Shown in pieces: positions 23,641 through 34,781 of a stretch of 64,000 nucleotides of DNA; within the stretch, counting starts at the first letter, position 1, and each line of letters starts with the position of its first letter. A program made the position numbers and the translations under genes. The notes beneath the pieces are model-generated. The model ran no database searches. It was not told the origin of the DNA and was given only the letters and a program-made list of their open reading frames with translations. Source of the stretch: Doris montereyensis (lineage: Eukaryota; Mollusca; Gastropoda; Nudibranchia; Dorididae); contig JAXRKP010000134.1 of assembly GCA_037039925.1 (NCBI GenBank), positions 384,299 to 448,298 of the forward strand, written 5' to 3'.

Positions 23641-24420
23641 TTGATCTTTCGAAGACAAACTTGGAAACGAACACGGACTGTGATTTTTGGAACATGGAAC
23701 GTTAGGGCAATAAATGGAAAAGACTTAGAATTAGTTGAAGAAATGGAAAAATTCAAAGTAGATATTTTGGGCATTACAGAAACAAAGACAAAAGGACAAG
23801 GAATAGAAAATGTAAGACCGAATCATATTTTAATCTTCTCAGGAGTAAATTCAAAGATAGAGCTAGAGCAGGAGTAGGCCTCCTAGTGCATAAAAGGCAT
23901 GAAAAGCTATTAGAAAGTTGGAAACTTATATGCCCACGGCTATTGGAGGTAGATATTAAACCAAAAGGACGAGAAATTAAATTATTATTAGCTTATGGAC
24001 CAAACGAAGACGCAACTAAAGAAGAAAAAGATATCTTCGAAAATGATTTACAAATAACTGCAGAGAATCTTAAATCCAAACAGGAACTAATGCTTTTAGG
24101 AAATTTAAACGCTAAAGTAGGCAACAATGTAGAAACGTCAGGGAGGAGTAATAGGTAAAGAAGGAAACAAATTCTCCAAATGGAAAGAGACTCATAGATT
24201 TTTGCCTAAAGAATAACATGAAAATAGCCAACACCTTTTTTCCTCATAAAGATATCCACAAATATACAAGAATAAATGAAGACAGGTGTGAAAAGTCAAT
24301 GATAGACTACATAATAGTTAGCAGCTCCCCTTTTACAGTACATTGGATGCAAGAGTAAACAGAGGTGCAGAAATATTTAGTGATCATCATTTAGTGATTG
24401 CCAAAATGAGATTACTGACT
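23641..24420 (+). pseudogene. LINE copy 2 endonuclease domain
   Basis: Motifs in order: FGTWNVRAINGK, VDILGITETKTKG, LLLAYGPNED, LLGNLNAKVG, LIDFCLKNNMKIANTFF, MIDYI and IFSDHHLVIAK, spread over at least three frames (23,641-23,877; 23,886-24,158; then a third). The SDHH motif is intact. The LLGNLNAKVG block has Asn where the family normally has the catalytic Asp of GDFNAKVG. Confidence 0.85.
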
Positions 24421-24476
24421 GAGAAAACCAACAGAAAAGGAAAGAGAAGAAAGCTACTAAACTCAAAATAGAGGAA

Positions 24477-26070
24477 TTAAATAAAGCAGTAGTGAAACAG
24501 GTATATCAATCTAGGATGAAAAGATTTACCAGTGAAAGACAGATGGATCTGAATGATAGCACAAGAGAAGAAAAGTGGCAGATGTATAAAGAAACACCCC
24601 TCAGTTGTACTGAAGAGGTCTGTGGTAGGAAACAAATTAAAGGAGATGGGAAAAGAACAGCATGGTGGAATGAACATGTCAAGAATAAGATCAAAGAAAA
24701 GAAGGATGCCTGGAAGAAATACTTGCAAACAAAGAGACCAGAGGATAGGATAGATTAAGTGAATAAAACAACTATCGCCAAAGAGGAAGTGAGGAAAGCC
24801 AAACAGGAACAATGGGAAGAGTTTGAACAAAGACTCCTAGAAAGCTATCAAGGAAATCAAAAGCTGTTCTGGGGGGCAATGGAGAGCATGAGAAAGACTA
24901 AAGCATTCCCAATACGACAAATTAAGAATGTCAAAGGAGAAATAATGAAAGAAGACAGCCAAATCATGGAAACATGGAGAAAGCATTTTCACCAATTACA
25001 TAATCCCTCCAGAACGTATGAAACAAGAAGTACAGATCAATTAGTAAGAGTATCAAGTAATCCAGAGGAAACAGCTGAAGATGTAGATATACCAATGGAA
25101 GAAATCCAAACAGCTATAAGAAAAGTGAAATTAGGAAAATCCCCAGGAGCAGATCAAGTTTATCCAGAAATGATTAAAAACCAAATGGAGAGAGACAGAC
25201 AAACTACTATATGCAATATGCCAACAAGCATGGAAGTCCAAACAGGTGCCACACGACTGGAAGAAGGGAACGGTAGAACCATACATAAGAAAGGATCAAC
25301 TATGGAATGCTCAAACTATAAAGGGATATCACTACTTAGCGTTCCAGGAAAAGTATATGCTAGGATACTGAAAATGAGACTAAGGAAAGGAGTAGAGGAT
25401 CAAATTGAAGAATATCAGAGTGGATTTAGACCAGGAAGAAGTGTACAACTTACAAGATCACATATTTACAATTAGACAAATAATAGAAAAATCCCTTGAG
25501 AGAAACATTGACTTGCACCTGTGTTTTATTGACTTAGAAAAGGCATTTGACACTGTGAGGAGGGGCGGACTATGGCATTCCTTAAAAGAACACAATGTAG
25601 AGCAAAATTTAATAGAAGCCATTAAAAGTTTTTACAGTAAACCAACATGTGCAGTGAGAGCATCTGGAAACATATCTGCAGAATTTGATGTAGATAGAGA
25701 AATAAGACAGGGTTGTGTACTAAGTCCTCTTTTGTTTATCACATTTATGGATTCAGTCGCAAAGGCATCGTCAAAAATGAAGAAAATGAATGTAGGTATG
25801 TGGAAACTCAAATCAGTAAATGTATCAATGCTTTCATTTGCCGATAATTTAGTTCTGTTTGGAAAATCAGAAAGTGACCTTCAGTCGAATATCAACATTA
25901 TGAACAATGAACTAAATAAAAGAGGAATGAGAGTAAATGCAAAGAAAACCAAAACAATGCTAGTAACTAGGGAATCTAAAACACAAAATCTTAAATTGGG
26001 CATGGAGTATTTAGAACAAGTTCAAAGCTACAATTACTTAGGAGTAATGATTAACTCAGAGGAAAACTAA
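24477..26070 (+). pseudogene. LINE copy 2 reverse transcriptase
   Basis: Two overlapping frames (24,759-25,475 and 25,405-26,070) carry the linker and reverse transcriptase: IRKVKLGKSPGADQVYPEMI, CSNYKGISLLSVPGKVYARI, GFRPGR, CFIDLEKAFDTVRRGGLWHS, IRQGCVLSPLLFITFMDSVA, and SFADNLVLFGKSESDLQ at about 25,838. The last has FADN instead of FADD, so a metal-binding Asp is lost. Confidence 0.9.
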
Positions 26071-26150
26071 GAGAAGAAATCAGCCAGAGAATCAAAAAGG
26101 TAAGTGCAATATTTAACCATCTAGGAAAGGCATTTGTAGGTAAACAAGAA

Positions 26151-26588
26151 TTGTCAACAAAAACCAAAATGGCAGTATATAATACAGTTTATTGTCCTAC
26201 TCTCCTCTATGGCAGCGAAACTTGGACCTTAGATAGTAGAGGATACAGTAGAGTACAGGCAGCTGAAATGAAATATCTAAGAAGAGTGGTAGGGAAAATT
26301 AAACGAGACAAAATCAGAAACACAACAATGAGAGATCAAACCAAAGCAGATGGCATAAAAACTAAGATAAAAACAAATCAATGGAGATGGTTTGGGCATG
26401 TAAACATAATGAATGACAATAGAATAGCTAAATCAGTATATAGTGCTAAAGCCCAAGGAAAAAGACCAAAAGGCAGACCTCGGAGAAAGTAGGAAGAAGA
26501 TATAAAAGAGGCATTGAAGCATAGAAAGGAAGGAAACAGAAAATGCCAGGACAGGGCATCCTGGAGAAAGATCATCTCGGGCATCTGA
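26151..26588 (+). pseudogene. LINE copy 2 C-terminal domain
   Basis: Encodes YCPTLLYGSETWTLDSRGYS, AAEMKYLRRVVGKIKRDKIR, NQWRWFGHVNIMNDNRIAKS and GKRPKGRPRRK, broken by a TAG where related copies read Trp. This thumb and C-terminal region is typical of RTE-type and related LINEs. Confidence 0.85.
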
Positions 26589-26640
26589 ACCCATACACCG
26601 AAAGGTAGAATGGGAACTGATAAAGAAAGAAAAGAAAGCT

Positions 26641-27584
26641 ATCATAAACATCTCATACTTCCTGATCATACTAACATATACACAATAATAAACGAAATAA
26701 TACTGCAGTAGGCTGGTAAATACGAAAATACGAAATTGAATTTGAATACCTAACAGGTAGAACAGAGACAGTACAAAGACATACAACTTTTGGGCAAAAC
26801 CGCCCTTCCTTAGTCGTACGGTAACAATACAAATACTGTGCAACTGAGGGGAGGGCGATTTTTGCACGAAAATGTTATGTCTTTGTACTGTCTATGTTGT
26901 ACCTATTAGACCGTCAAATTAAATTTCGTATTTCCTCTTAACATGTACACAGACAACAAGCTCATTTCTTTTAGGGATCTCAAATAATAAATAAAAGAAA
27001 TTTCATTAAACGAAATGGTACTCCCAGACAAAATTTGCAACATTTGATGAATTTTGGTTGATTTTATTTTTCAATCAGGTTATTTTAAACGTTGTGCTCA
27101 AGCAAGGCCGTCTCTATATCAAGGTGGCCTTGGCTCAAGCTAACAAAAAGTCGAAACCACCATCATGAAGCTCGTATTAATCGTACAATGCGGAATACGA
27201 TGCTACAATGCATAAGGCCATCGTATAATTAGACACGGGTTGCCAATGGTTTGAATAGAGGATCGCGCAGCAGCTGAAATTCAGTTCAATAACATTCTGA
27301 ACTATAAATACTATAATACTGTTATTAGAAATATTATTATCCTGCACCCTGTTCATCGAGCACAAGTCAGGTTATGTCATTGAGATAATTGAGTTTGGTT
27401 ATTGTTTACTTTCATGACGTGAAACCACCATGATACCAATCAAAAAACTCATATCTGTAAAACAATTGTGACATGCATGGTAAATTACAGTTGGGATGTC
27501 ATCATCAATTTAGTTTAAAGTATATAATAGAAAGAAGGGAGGAAAACAGTCAGGGATGGTCACTCATACGACATAACTCAGCAG
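26641..27584. other. MITE plus unassigned DNA
   Basis: Holds the palindromic MITE at 26,725-26,935. The remainder is AT-rich without a gene. At 27,104-27,140 a short inverted pair (aaggccgtct / ggtggcctt) resembles hairpins at 46,320 and 62,740. Confidence 0.55.
26725..26935. mobile_element. 211 bp palindromic MITE
   Basis: The first ~85 bp (gaaaatacgaaattgaattt...gacagtacaaagacatacaa...gcaaaaccgccctt) match the reverse complement of the last ~85 bp (ggaaatacgaaatttaattt...gacagtacaaagacataaca...gcaaaaatcgccct), leaving a short unique centre. Two long arms and no coding sequence fit a foldback-type MITE. Confidence 0.85.
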
Positions 27585-27704
27585 CGCCATTACTTCCACA
27601 TCTAATAATATTATAGCAGGATGCTATCAAGGTTGTACACTGTAAAGTACATTACCTTTACTTCCACTTAGAATAATATTATAGTAAGATGCTATCTAAG
27701 GTTA
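27585..27704. repeat. ~72 bp minisatellite, left part (about 1.5 units)
   Basis: Same unit as the array at 28,393-29,215: 'tacactgtaaagtacatt', 'ttacttccact', 'aataatattatag', 'gatgctatc'. Separated from it by an unrelated ~690 bp insertion. Confidence 0.85.
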
Positions 27705-28392
<688 letters not shown>

Positions 28393-29215
28393 GGTTGTAC
28401 ACTGTAAAGTACATTGCCATTACTTCCACTTCCAATAATGTTATAGTAACATGCTATCCAATGTTGTTGTACACTGTAAAGTACATTGTCATTACTTCCA
28501 CTTCCAATAATGTTATAGTAACATGCTATCCAATGTTGTTGTACACTGTAAAGTACATTGTCATTACTTCCACTTCCAATAATATTGTAGGAGGATGCTA
28601 TCCAATGTTGTTGTACACTGTAAAGTACATTGCCATTACTTCCACTTCCAATAATATTATAGCAGGATGCTATCCAAGGTTGTTGTACACTGTAAAGTAC
28701 ATTGTCATTACTTCCACTTCAACTTCCATCAATAATGTAGTAAGATGCTATCCAATGTTGTAGTAAACTGTAAAGTACATTGTCATTACTTCCACTTCCA
28801 TTAATATTGTAGTAAGATGCCATCCAATGTTGTTGTACACTGTAAAGTACATTGTCATTACTTCCACTTCCATTAATATTGTAGTAAGACTAAGATGCTA
28901 TCCAATGTTGTTGTACACTGTAAAGTACATTGTCATTACTTCCACTTCCATTAATATTGTAGTAAGATGCTATTTAATGTTGTAGTAAACTGTAAAGTAC
29001 ATTGCCATTATTTCCGCATCCATTAATATTGTAGTAAGATGGTATCAAGGTTGTACACTGTAAAGCACATTGCCATTACTTGAAATTCCCATAATATTAT
29101 AGCAAGATGCTATCCAATGTTGTACACTGTAAAGCACATTGCCATTACTTGAAATTCCAATAATATTATGTCAAGGTGGTATCCAAGCTTGTACACTGTA
29201 GTGTAAAATACATTG
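28393..29215. repeat. ~72 bp minisatellite, about 12 units
   Basis: Units start 'ttgtacactgtaaagtacat' at roughly 28,393, 28,467, 28,541, 28,613, 28,685, 28,759, 28,833, 28,913, 28,983, 29,050, 29,119 and 29,193. Because 72 is a multiple of 3, six units stay open in one frame (28,347-28,763), but there is no sign that this is a protein. Confidence 0.95.
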
Positions 29216-29879
29216 TATATGTGTATAATAATATCATGGCCTTTGACTTTCATTTTACCAAGGAAGCATTTTGTTGAAACTTATTTGATTTTTAATATAA
29301 CATTTGGAGCTAAAAACCAACTACACCCAACTCGATTAGTTCTATCATAGAACATGTCATTTTCACACCCGGAGGTGACAGTAAAATTATTTTTAAATAA
29401 TCCAAAGTACATTGTAGGACTAGATCAAGCCTATCTCAGATTACTCAGGTATTAATTCATAGAGGTTTGCATATATGATAGACAATGACACTTAAGGCTA
29501 AAACCTTTTGCTATCAAAGTCATCACATTTTAGTCTCGTCTGTTTTCTTGATTTCCCTGGTGAACTGGAAGCAAACTATCCACTACAATTTCTCCTAATT
29601 GTTTCCAGATTTTTTGTGTGATGTTTGTTTAATGGGTGACTGGTAGCATAGTTGTAGATCGTCGTCTGTGTGTTTTCTTAATTTTTTGTGAAGTAAATTG
29701 GCATTGCTTTGTTTGCATTATTTTCGGGTCTCTTTTTAAGATGTTTGTTTCAAAAACAATCTCCATTTTGCGTCCAGAATTTGGATAGTGTATGAAACAC
29801 GTCGATTTTGTTTTCCCTCTGTTGTCGTCATCGCCCATATTGCATAGGAGGACATAATATGTATAAGGAAAGAATTATA
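29216..29879. other. No gene seen
   Basis: AT-rich DNA between the minisatellite and a TA-flanked element. No supported feature. Confidence 0.5.
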
Positions 29880-30741
29880 CAATGGAGTCCACTTAAAGTC
29901 AACAGCGTGGGACTGAAATTTTGTTGTCTTAAAGCAGTTGACATGAACCATTTCTGAAGAGATTGTTGATTATCCCTACCTATACACTTTGTGTGCATCT
30001 GAACAAAGAAAAACCATTGGCTGGTCACTGAATCACTCACTTTGTTGAGAGGGTTGATGAAGAGTGGTGTTGAACAAAGTCTAGCAAGTGAGGGTACTGA
30101 GAGTAGATGGGCACGTCAGGACCATGCTCAGCCATAATAATATACTTATACGACATATACAGAAGAGATAGACCCACACACAATTGAGCCACAAAGTACA
30201 TGTAAAAAAGGCGATAGGAATAGCCTAGAACATTTAATTAACAAGGGATTTTCCTGTGACAATTGGTTGAGTTGACTTTAAGCAGAACCTCTTCCAGAAG
30301 CTGTTGATATAATCCAAATCGATTTATTATTGATTCGATTTACCCACATCCACAACTATGGTGATTTCAGGGTTTTTGATAGGAATTCTAATTTTGCCTG
30401 GACTGCCCTGTAAACAGCCAAGGGATCTTTGACTTGCACAGAGTGTCGTGATCTGCACATGGGACCTCGTTTTTATCATCTTTCTCCGATGGGTCTAGGT
30501 GTTGATCTACTTACCTGGACCAGGGGGGTAGATTTTACTCGAAAAAACAAGAAAATCTTTCAACCGTTGGCGGAGTTTGAACCCACAACCTTTGGGTTAA
30601 GAGGCATACACCGTGTCTCTACACTACCTCGTCCCCCAATCGAGTACAATGAATTGATATGGAAAAAAAAACGTACTGCTATAAAAGTTGATTTAACCGG
30701 AAATTGACGTTAAGCGAGTTGAATTTACGCGGACTCCACTG
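29880..30741. mobile_element. 862 bp TA-flanked inverted-repeat element with nested SINE
   Basis: The left end caatggagtccacttaaagt then caac matches the reverse complement of the right end, cagtggagtccgcgtaaatt then caac, at about 20 of 24 positions. TA flanks both ends (29,878-29,879 and 30,742-30,743), as for Tc1/mariner-type elements. It has no transposase and carries a SINE at 30,318-30,650. Confidence 0.75.
30318..30650 (-). repeat. tRNA-derived SINE, family A, copy 2
   Basis: On the - strand: a tRNA-like head with a good B box (ttgtgggttcaaactccg), then 'ccctggtccaggtaagtaga', 'tcaacacctagacccatcgg', 'cacgacactctgtgca', 'gatcccttggctgtttacag' and 'ggcagtcc'. It is the best preserved copy in the window. 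Confidence 0.85.
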
Positions 30742-30743
30742 TA

Positions 30744-30986
30744 TAAGTGTAGTCTTGTTGTCTAAAGCTGTGTCTCCTGTGTGGAACGTCTTAATGTCTT
30801 CTTTGTCTCCCAGTAACGATCCAGTTTTCTTACATGTTTCTGATAAGTGTTTAAGTTCTGTTCGTTCATGTTTACCTTAAAGCTTTCGTTTACTTCCAAC
30901 CCTGCTGTGAATACTGCTTTTTCTTATTCCCAACCAACTGTTATGAATATGACTTTTTCTTAATCCAAACTATTATTATTATTATA

Positions 30987-31021
<35 letters not shown>

Positions 31022-32363
31022 GATTATTATTATTCTTTTCATTATCTTTATTATTATTATTATTATAGGCTACATAGATACGGTTTTTGCAAGGCAGCCA
31101 CTGTGGGAAATCGCGGCTTTTATTTGACAGTTTCCTATTATTTTTAGTTATTATCAGGTTGGTCTATTGCATAATTTCACCGATCTCCAAAAGCTAAATT
31201 TCAAAACTGCTTTTTTAATGGTTTGGATGTTTTAACACGGCCAATCTGCATCTCAACATGTAATTATATTTTTGAAAGGGTTTGGCCTAATAAAGCAGAC
31301 CTTTCCCTCATCGTTAAAGTAACACCAGATCTAACAACCGTAGCCATATTTTTGTAAAAATAAAAGCCAATATTTATTGTTTTCTCCCTTATGTGTCCAC
31401 CCTTAGTTCCTCCAGCCATCACAAACCTCTACCCCTCTCTTGTCTTCCCAATCAACTCAGAAGATTTGTTTTGTTTCTATTTCTTCTACAGACACACATG
31501 TACTATATTCATGAACCTAGTGACGTCAGGCGGGTCAAGGCAAGAGCACCGTCCCGCTCAAACAGAGCTTGGTGACCCATTGACTCTAACGTTATCGATC
31601 AATAATTGCTCCGCAGTATCACTGGGCGGGATGGGGTGGTAGAGATGATGATTAATGAAACCTTGATGATGCCCTTGAGTATCTGAAGTCACTTATTGAT
31701 GCTCAGTAGCTTAGATTGTGTAATTTGTAATGTCTTCTTGATCATAAAATGTCAAAATCTAAATTTTTTGATTGAGCCTTTACATTTTCTGACCCTGCTG
31801 TCTAGAGCACTCTGTCACCTAATACAGGAAATTCCATTTCAGTCAATTCCGTCAAAAGATTGTTGAAAACAGAATTTTTCGCTCTTCATTCCATACGCTA
31901 AGTTGAATATGTGATTAATGTTAGGCTTAAGTGTGTATCTGTGTTTCTGATGTATTATTAATTATCTTTAATTATCTAGGTATGTACACTATTATCATTG
32001 TTGTCATGCTTGTATCCTAATGTTCCATATCACATTTTCATTGTGAAGTGCCTTTGAGCATATTGTTATGGATATAGGCGCTAAATAAATCATGAATTAT
32101 TATTACTTGCCCCTTTGATTCTTACATTAATGACACACAAATAATAATAATTACATAGATACAATAATATACAATTGTGTGAGGTCCTAATTGACCCCTG
32201 GTTTACAAATCTTCAGAGCATACATGGCACACAAACAAGGTTAACATTACATGTATATACATGCATTACCTCTCTGCCTATCCTTTCATTCTTTTCTCCT
32301 ATGATATCTCAGCTAAAACAACATTTTAGGAATCATTCTTTTTTTCAAGTTACTGCATTTTCT
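30744..32363. other. Intergenic: (ATT)n tracts and a SINE-type 3' end
   Basis: Contains (ATT)n at 30,974-31,068. At 32,040-32,105 'gtgaagtgcctttgagcata', 'ggcgctaaataaatcatgaa' and 'ttattatta' form the 3' end typical of many metazoan SINEs. Short open frames at 31,391-31,642 have no recognisable product. Confidence 0.6.
32030..32107 (+). repeat. SINE-type 3' end (family uncertain)
   Basis: 'tgcctttgagcata' followed by 'ggcgctaaataaat' and an ATT-rich tail. A related tail in the opposite orientation is at 34,727-34,830. Confidence 0.55.
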
Positions 32364-32369
32364 TTTATT
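32364..32369 (-). terminator. ENGASE: ENGASE poly(A) signal
   Basis: AATAAA on the - strand, 44 bases past the ENGASE stop codon, which would give a very short 3' UTR. Confidence 0.6.
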
Positions 32370-32412
32370 CTGATTAGATGTGACCTGTATAATATTTTCA
32401 AGGCATCGATTG

Positions 32413-32928
32413 TTAACGCAGATTTAGTTTCAATTTCTGACCAAGAAGAGATGACCCTACTTTCAGGACAGGTAGAATAGTAAATCCAACAGGACATTTC
32501 ACTCCCACACCTTGCTTATGCTTATAAATGTAATAACTTGAAACTGATGAGCCAACAAAGTGTTCAGCACCAGTGCCATCTTGAAAAAATATGAGGTAGA
32601 AGTTGATATCACTATCGTGGGACACTTTCCAATGTAAAAAGTAACATGAGTGCTGACACGTGACGACACTCTTCTGGCTGTCTGTTGATGTTTCACAATC
32701 TGAAAGATGCTCAAATCTTTTGTCAAAAGCATGAGACTTCTGTGAGGTTCCTGTCTCTTCTCTCACTGACTCTGGGCAGGGTACTTCCCACCTGCTGTAG
32801 AAACACTCATGTGAAACGATGGTGTCAATTCTGGAAAGACACATAGGAAGTGAGTCTTCCACTAACAAGCACGATTCTCTAACAAGGTGGATTGGTACTA
32901 AATCTCTGCTTGTCTTTCTTTGATGAAC
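32413..32928 (-). CDS. ENGASE: ENGASE exon 12 (stop codon)
   Basis: Acceptor ttcgttcacag, phase 0. Encodes VHQRKTSRDLVPIHLVRESC and later HWKVSHDSDINFYLIFFQDG, then AEHFVGSSVSSYYIYKHK and FTILPVLKVG, aligning with the human C-terminal region (LRWSY..., FLGLAFATQYRV..., FLVEPVLKEG). Stop TAA at 32,413-32,415. Confidence 0.88.
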   Translation of the reverse strand, partial: VHQRKTSRDLVPIHLVRESCLLVEDSLPMCLSRIDTIVSHECFYSRWEVPCPESVREETGTSQKSHAFDKRFEHLSDCETSTDSQKSVVTCQHSCYFLHWKVSHDSDINFYLIFFQDGTGAEHFVGSSVSSYYIYKHKQGVGVKCPVGFTILPVLKVGSSLLGQKLKLNLR

Positions 32929-34725
32929 CTGTGAACGAAATAGAAGAAAACCTTTAGAGAAGCCAATACAGACAAACACAGTAACATCTGATGATATTTC
33001 CAGGGTGGAGTACATTGGTTACTTATAACATTCTTTTTTAAACTGTCCACAAAATGGCATCCTGACCAGGGACCTTATCTCAACTATTTCATTCAATGTT
33101 AACTAGACTGGTTTGAACTACAGTTCTTGTAAGTCCTCATGACCTCGAAGGAACTACTATAAATTCTTAAAATAATGCCTGATATAACTTATGACTCAGT
33201 TAACAATTATGTATAAATACACAATGTAATAAAAAATCTTTCACTGGTAATGAACTTTGAAATCTTATTGTCCTTTTAGTAGAGTTCAAGTCAAGATTTT
33301 TAAAGTGGTTTTCGATCAATAAAAATATGAACAAACTCAAGTTTAAAAAAGATCAACCTACTTTCAAATGACCGAGAGAGACAGAAATACATTCCTGCTC
33401 TGATTCGGAGTTAGACTTTGTGGCTTGTTGTGGTACCAGAAGTATTGCTAATTCTACACTCTGAGTTTCTTCAGCATTCCTCAAAAGGTGATTGACGTCA
33501 AAACAAAATGAGCTATAAAAAATAAAAACACATGACTGTATTATTATTATGTAAAACATGGGGAAACTGGAGAAGAATATAATACTCAAAAGAGAAGCAG
33601 CAACAATATCATATGGTTGAGTAAAGGTCATTGCAAATTGATGGAATTAATTTTCTTTACATCTTCCATCCTAAAATGTTTCATTTTCATTAGAGCAGAA
33701 GAGTTATATGTGTAGAAGTTTTTTGTTTATTATTTGTATTTTGGGGCTAAATTTGTAGTAAATTTGAAGAAATGAAATCTATTTCAACATAAACAGTTCA
33801 AACAGACAATTAAAATGATAAAAGCACCCACCTTTCCATCCAACCACGATTTTTATCCTTTGGCCCCTTGTCATCAAACACAAATTTCACATTCTCTGGT
33901 AGTACCGGTGTCTTCATTAACAATGATGAATTTATTGAATTGATTACACTGCTTTCATTCACATCACTTCTATCCATTACAGACAAAGCTAAGGAACTGT
34001 CCTTGCATTCATGTATAAGCGCAATGCCAAAATCATATGATTGCATTCGCCCGTGGATCTTCCAGATGGCAGAGATTTGCAGTGGCTCATTTTTTGCCAA
34101 GAGTATTCTGAAAATGCTGGGAAAGAAGACAGTATATTCAAAGTAACTTATGTCTCCCTTGTGTTAAGGGCAGAAAGGTTGAGATGCCCAACATGGATTC
34201 TAAACCATACCTTAAAGAATTGGATAATTATGCATTTGAACTAGTTTTTTCACATCTTTTATTTTCAAACACAAAGAACCCCCCCCCAAAAAAAAAAAAA
34301 AAGTCAACGATAAACAAAAAAATCTGAAAAACAAATGAAACAACATAAAACCCCAACAAAACCAAGAAAAACAAAGACAACACCCTCTCCCCCCACTCCA
34401 AACATGAAACCACACAAAATCAGTTAAAGGGCCAGAAGTAAAAACCCCTAGTTATGAGCTCTAAGTGTAAATATATTTTTCAATAATAAAATGATTCCTT
34501 AAAAATCAATTTTTCAGTTTACAAACCTCTTGGCTATGGGCAGGTCTTTTTATCGGGCACAGATATTTTAACACATCCACCACCAAGAAAAGCCTCACTC
34601 GATTCAAACTCTTTGAACAAAAAAAGAAAATTAAGTAAATTAAGCACATGCATATCAAAGACAAGCCATAACAATTTTTAAGAAATGCAAAGACAAAAAG
34701 GAAGCGAAGGTAGGAACTTAACTTA

Positions 34726-34781
<56 letters not shown>

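Larger units (their letters stand above)
23313..26640 (+). mobile_element. RTE-like LINE, near full-length copy 2
   Basis: Encodes an apurinic-type endonuclease followed by reverse transcriptase in one polyprotein, as in RTE-type elements. It starts with a 5' region carrying about three ~70 bp tandem units (23,313-23,525). The coding region runs 23,641-26,588 through several frame breaks, and it ends in a GATAAAGAAAGAAAAGAAAG tail shared with copy 1. Copying now is unlikely because of the frameshifts and a changed catalytic residue. Confidence 0.9.

Noticed and set aside
28393..29215. Regularly spaced repeats considered as a CRISPR array
   Set aside because: Units are contiguous satellite copies without unique spacers, and the DNA is eukaryotic.
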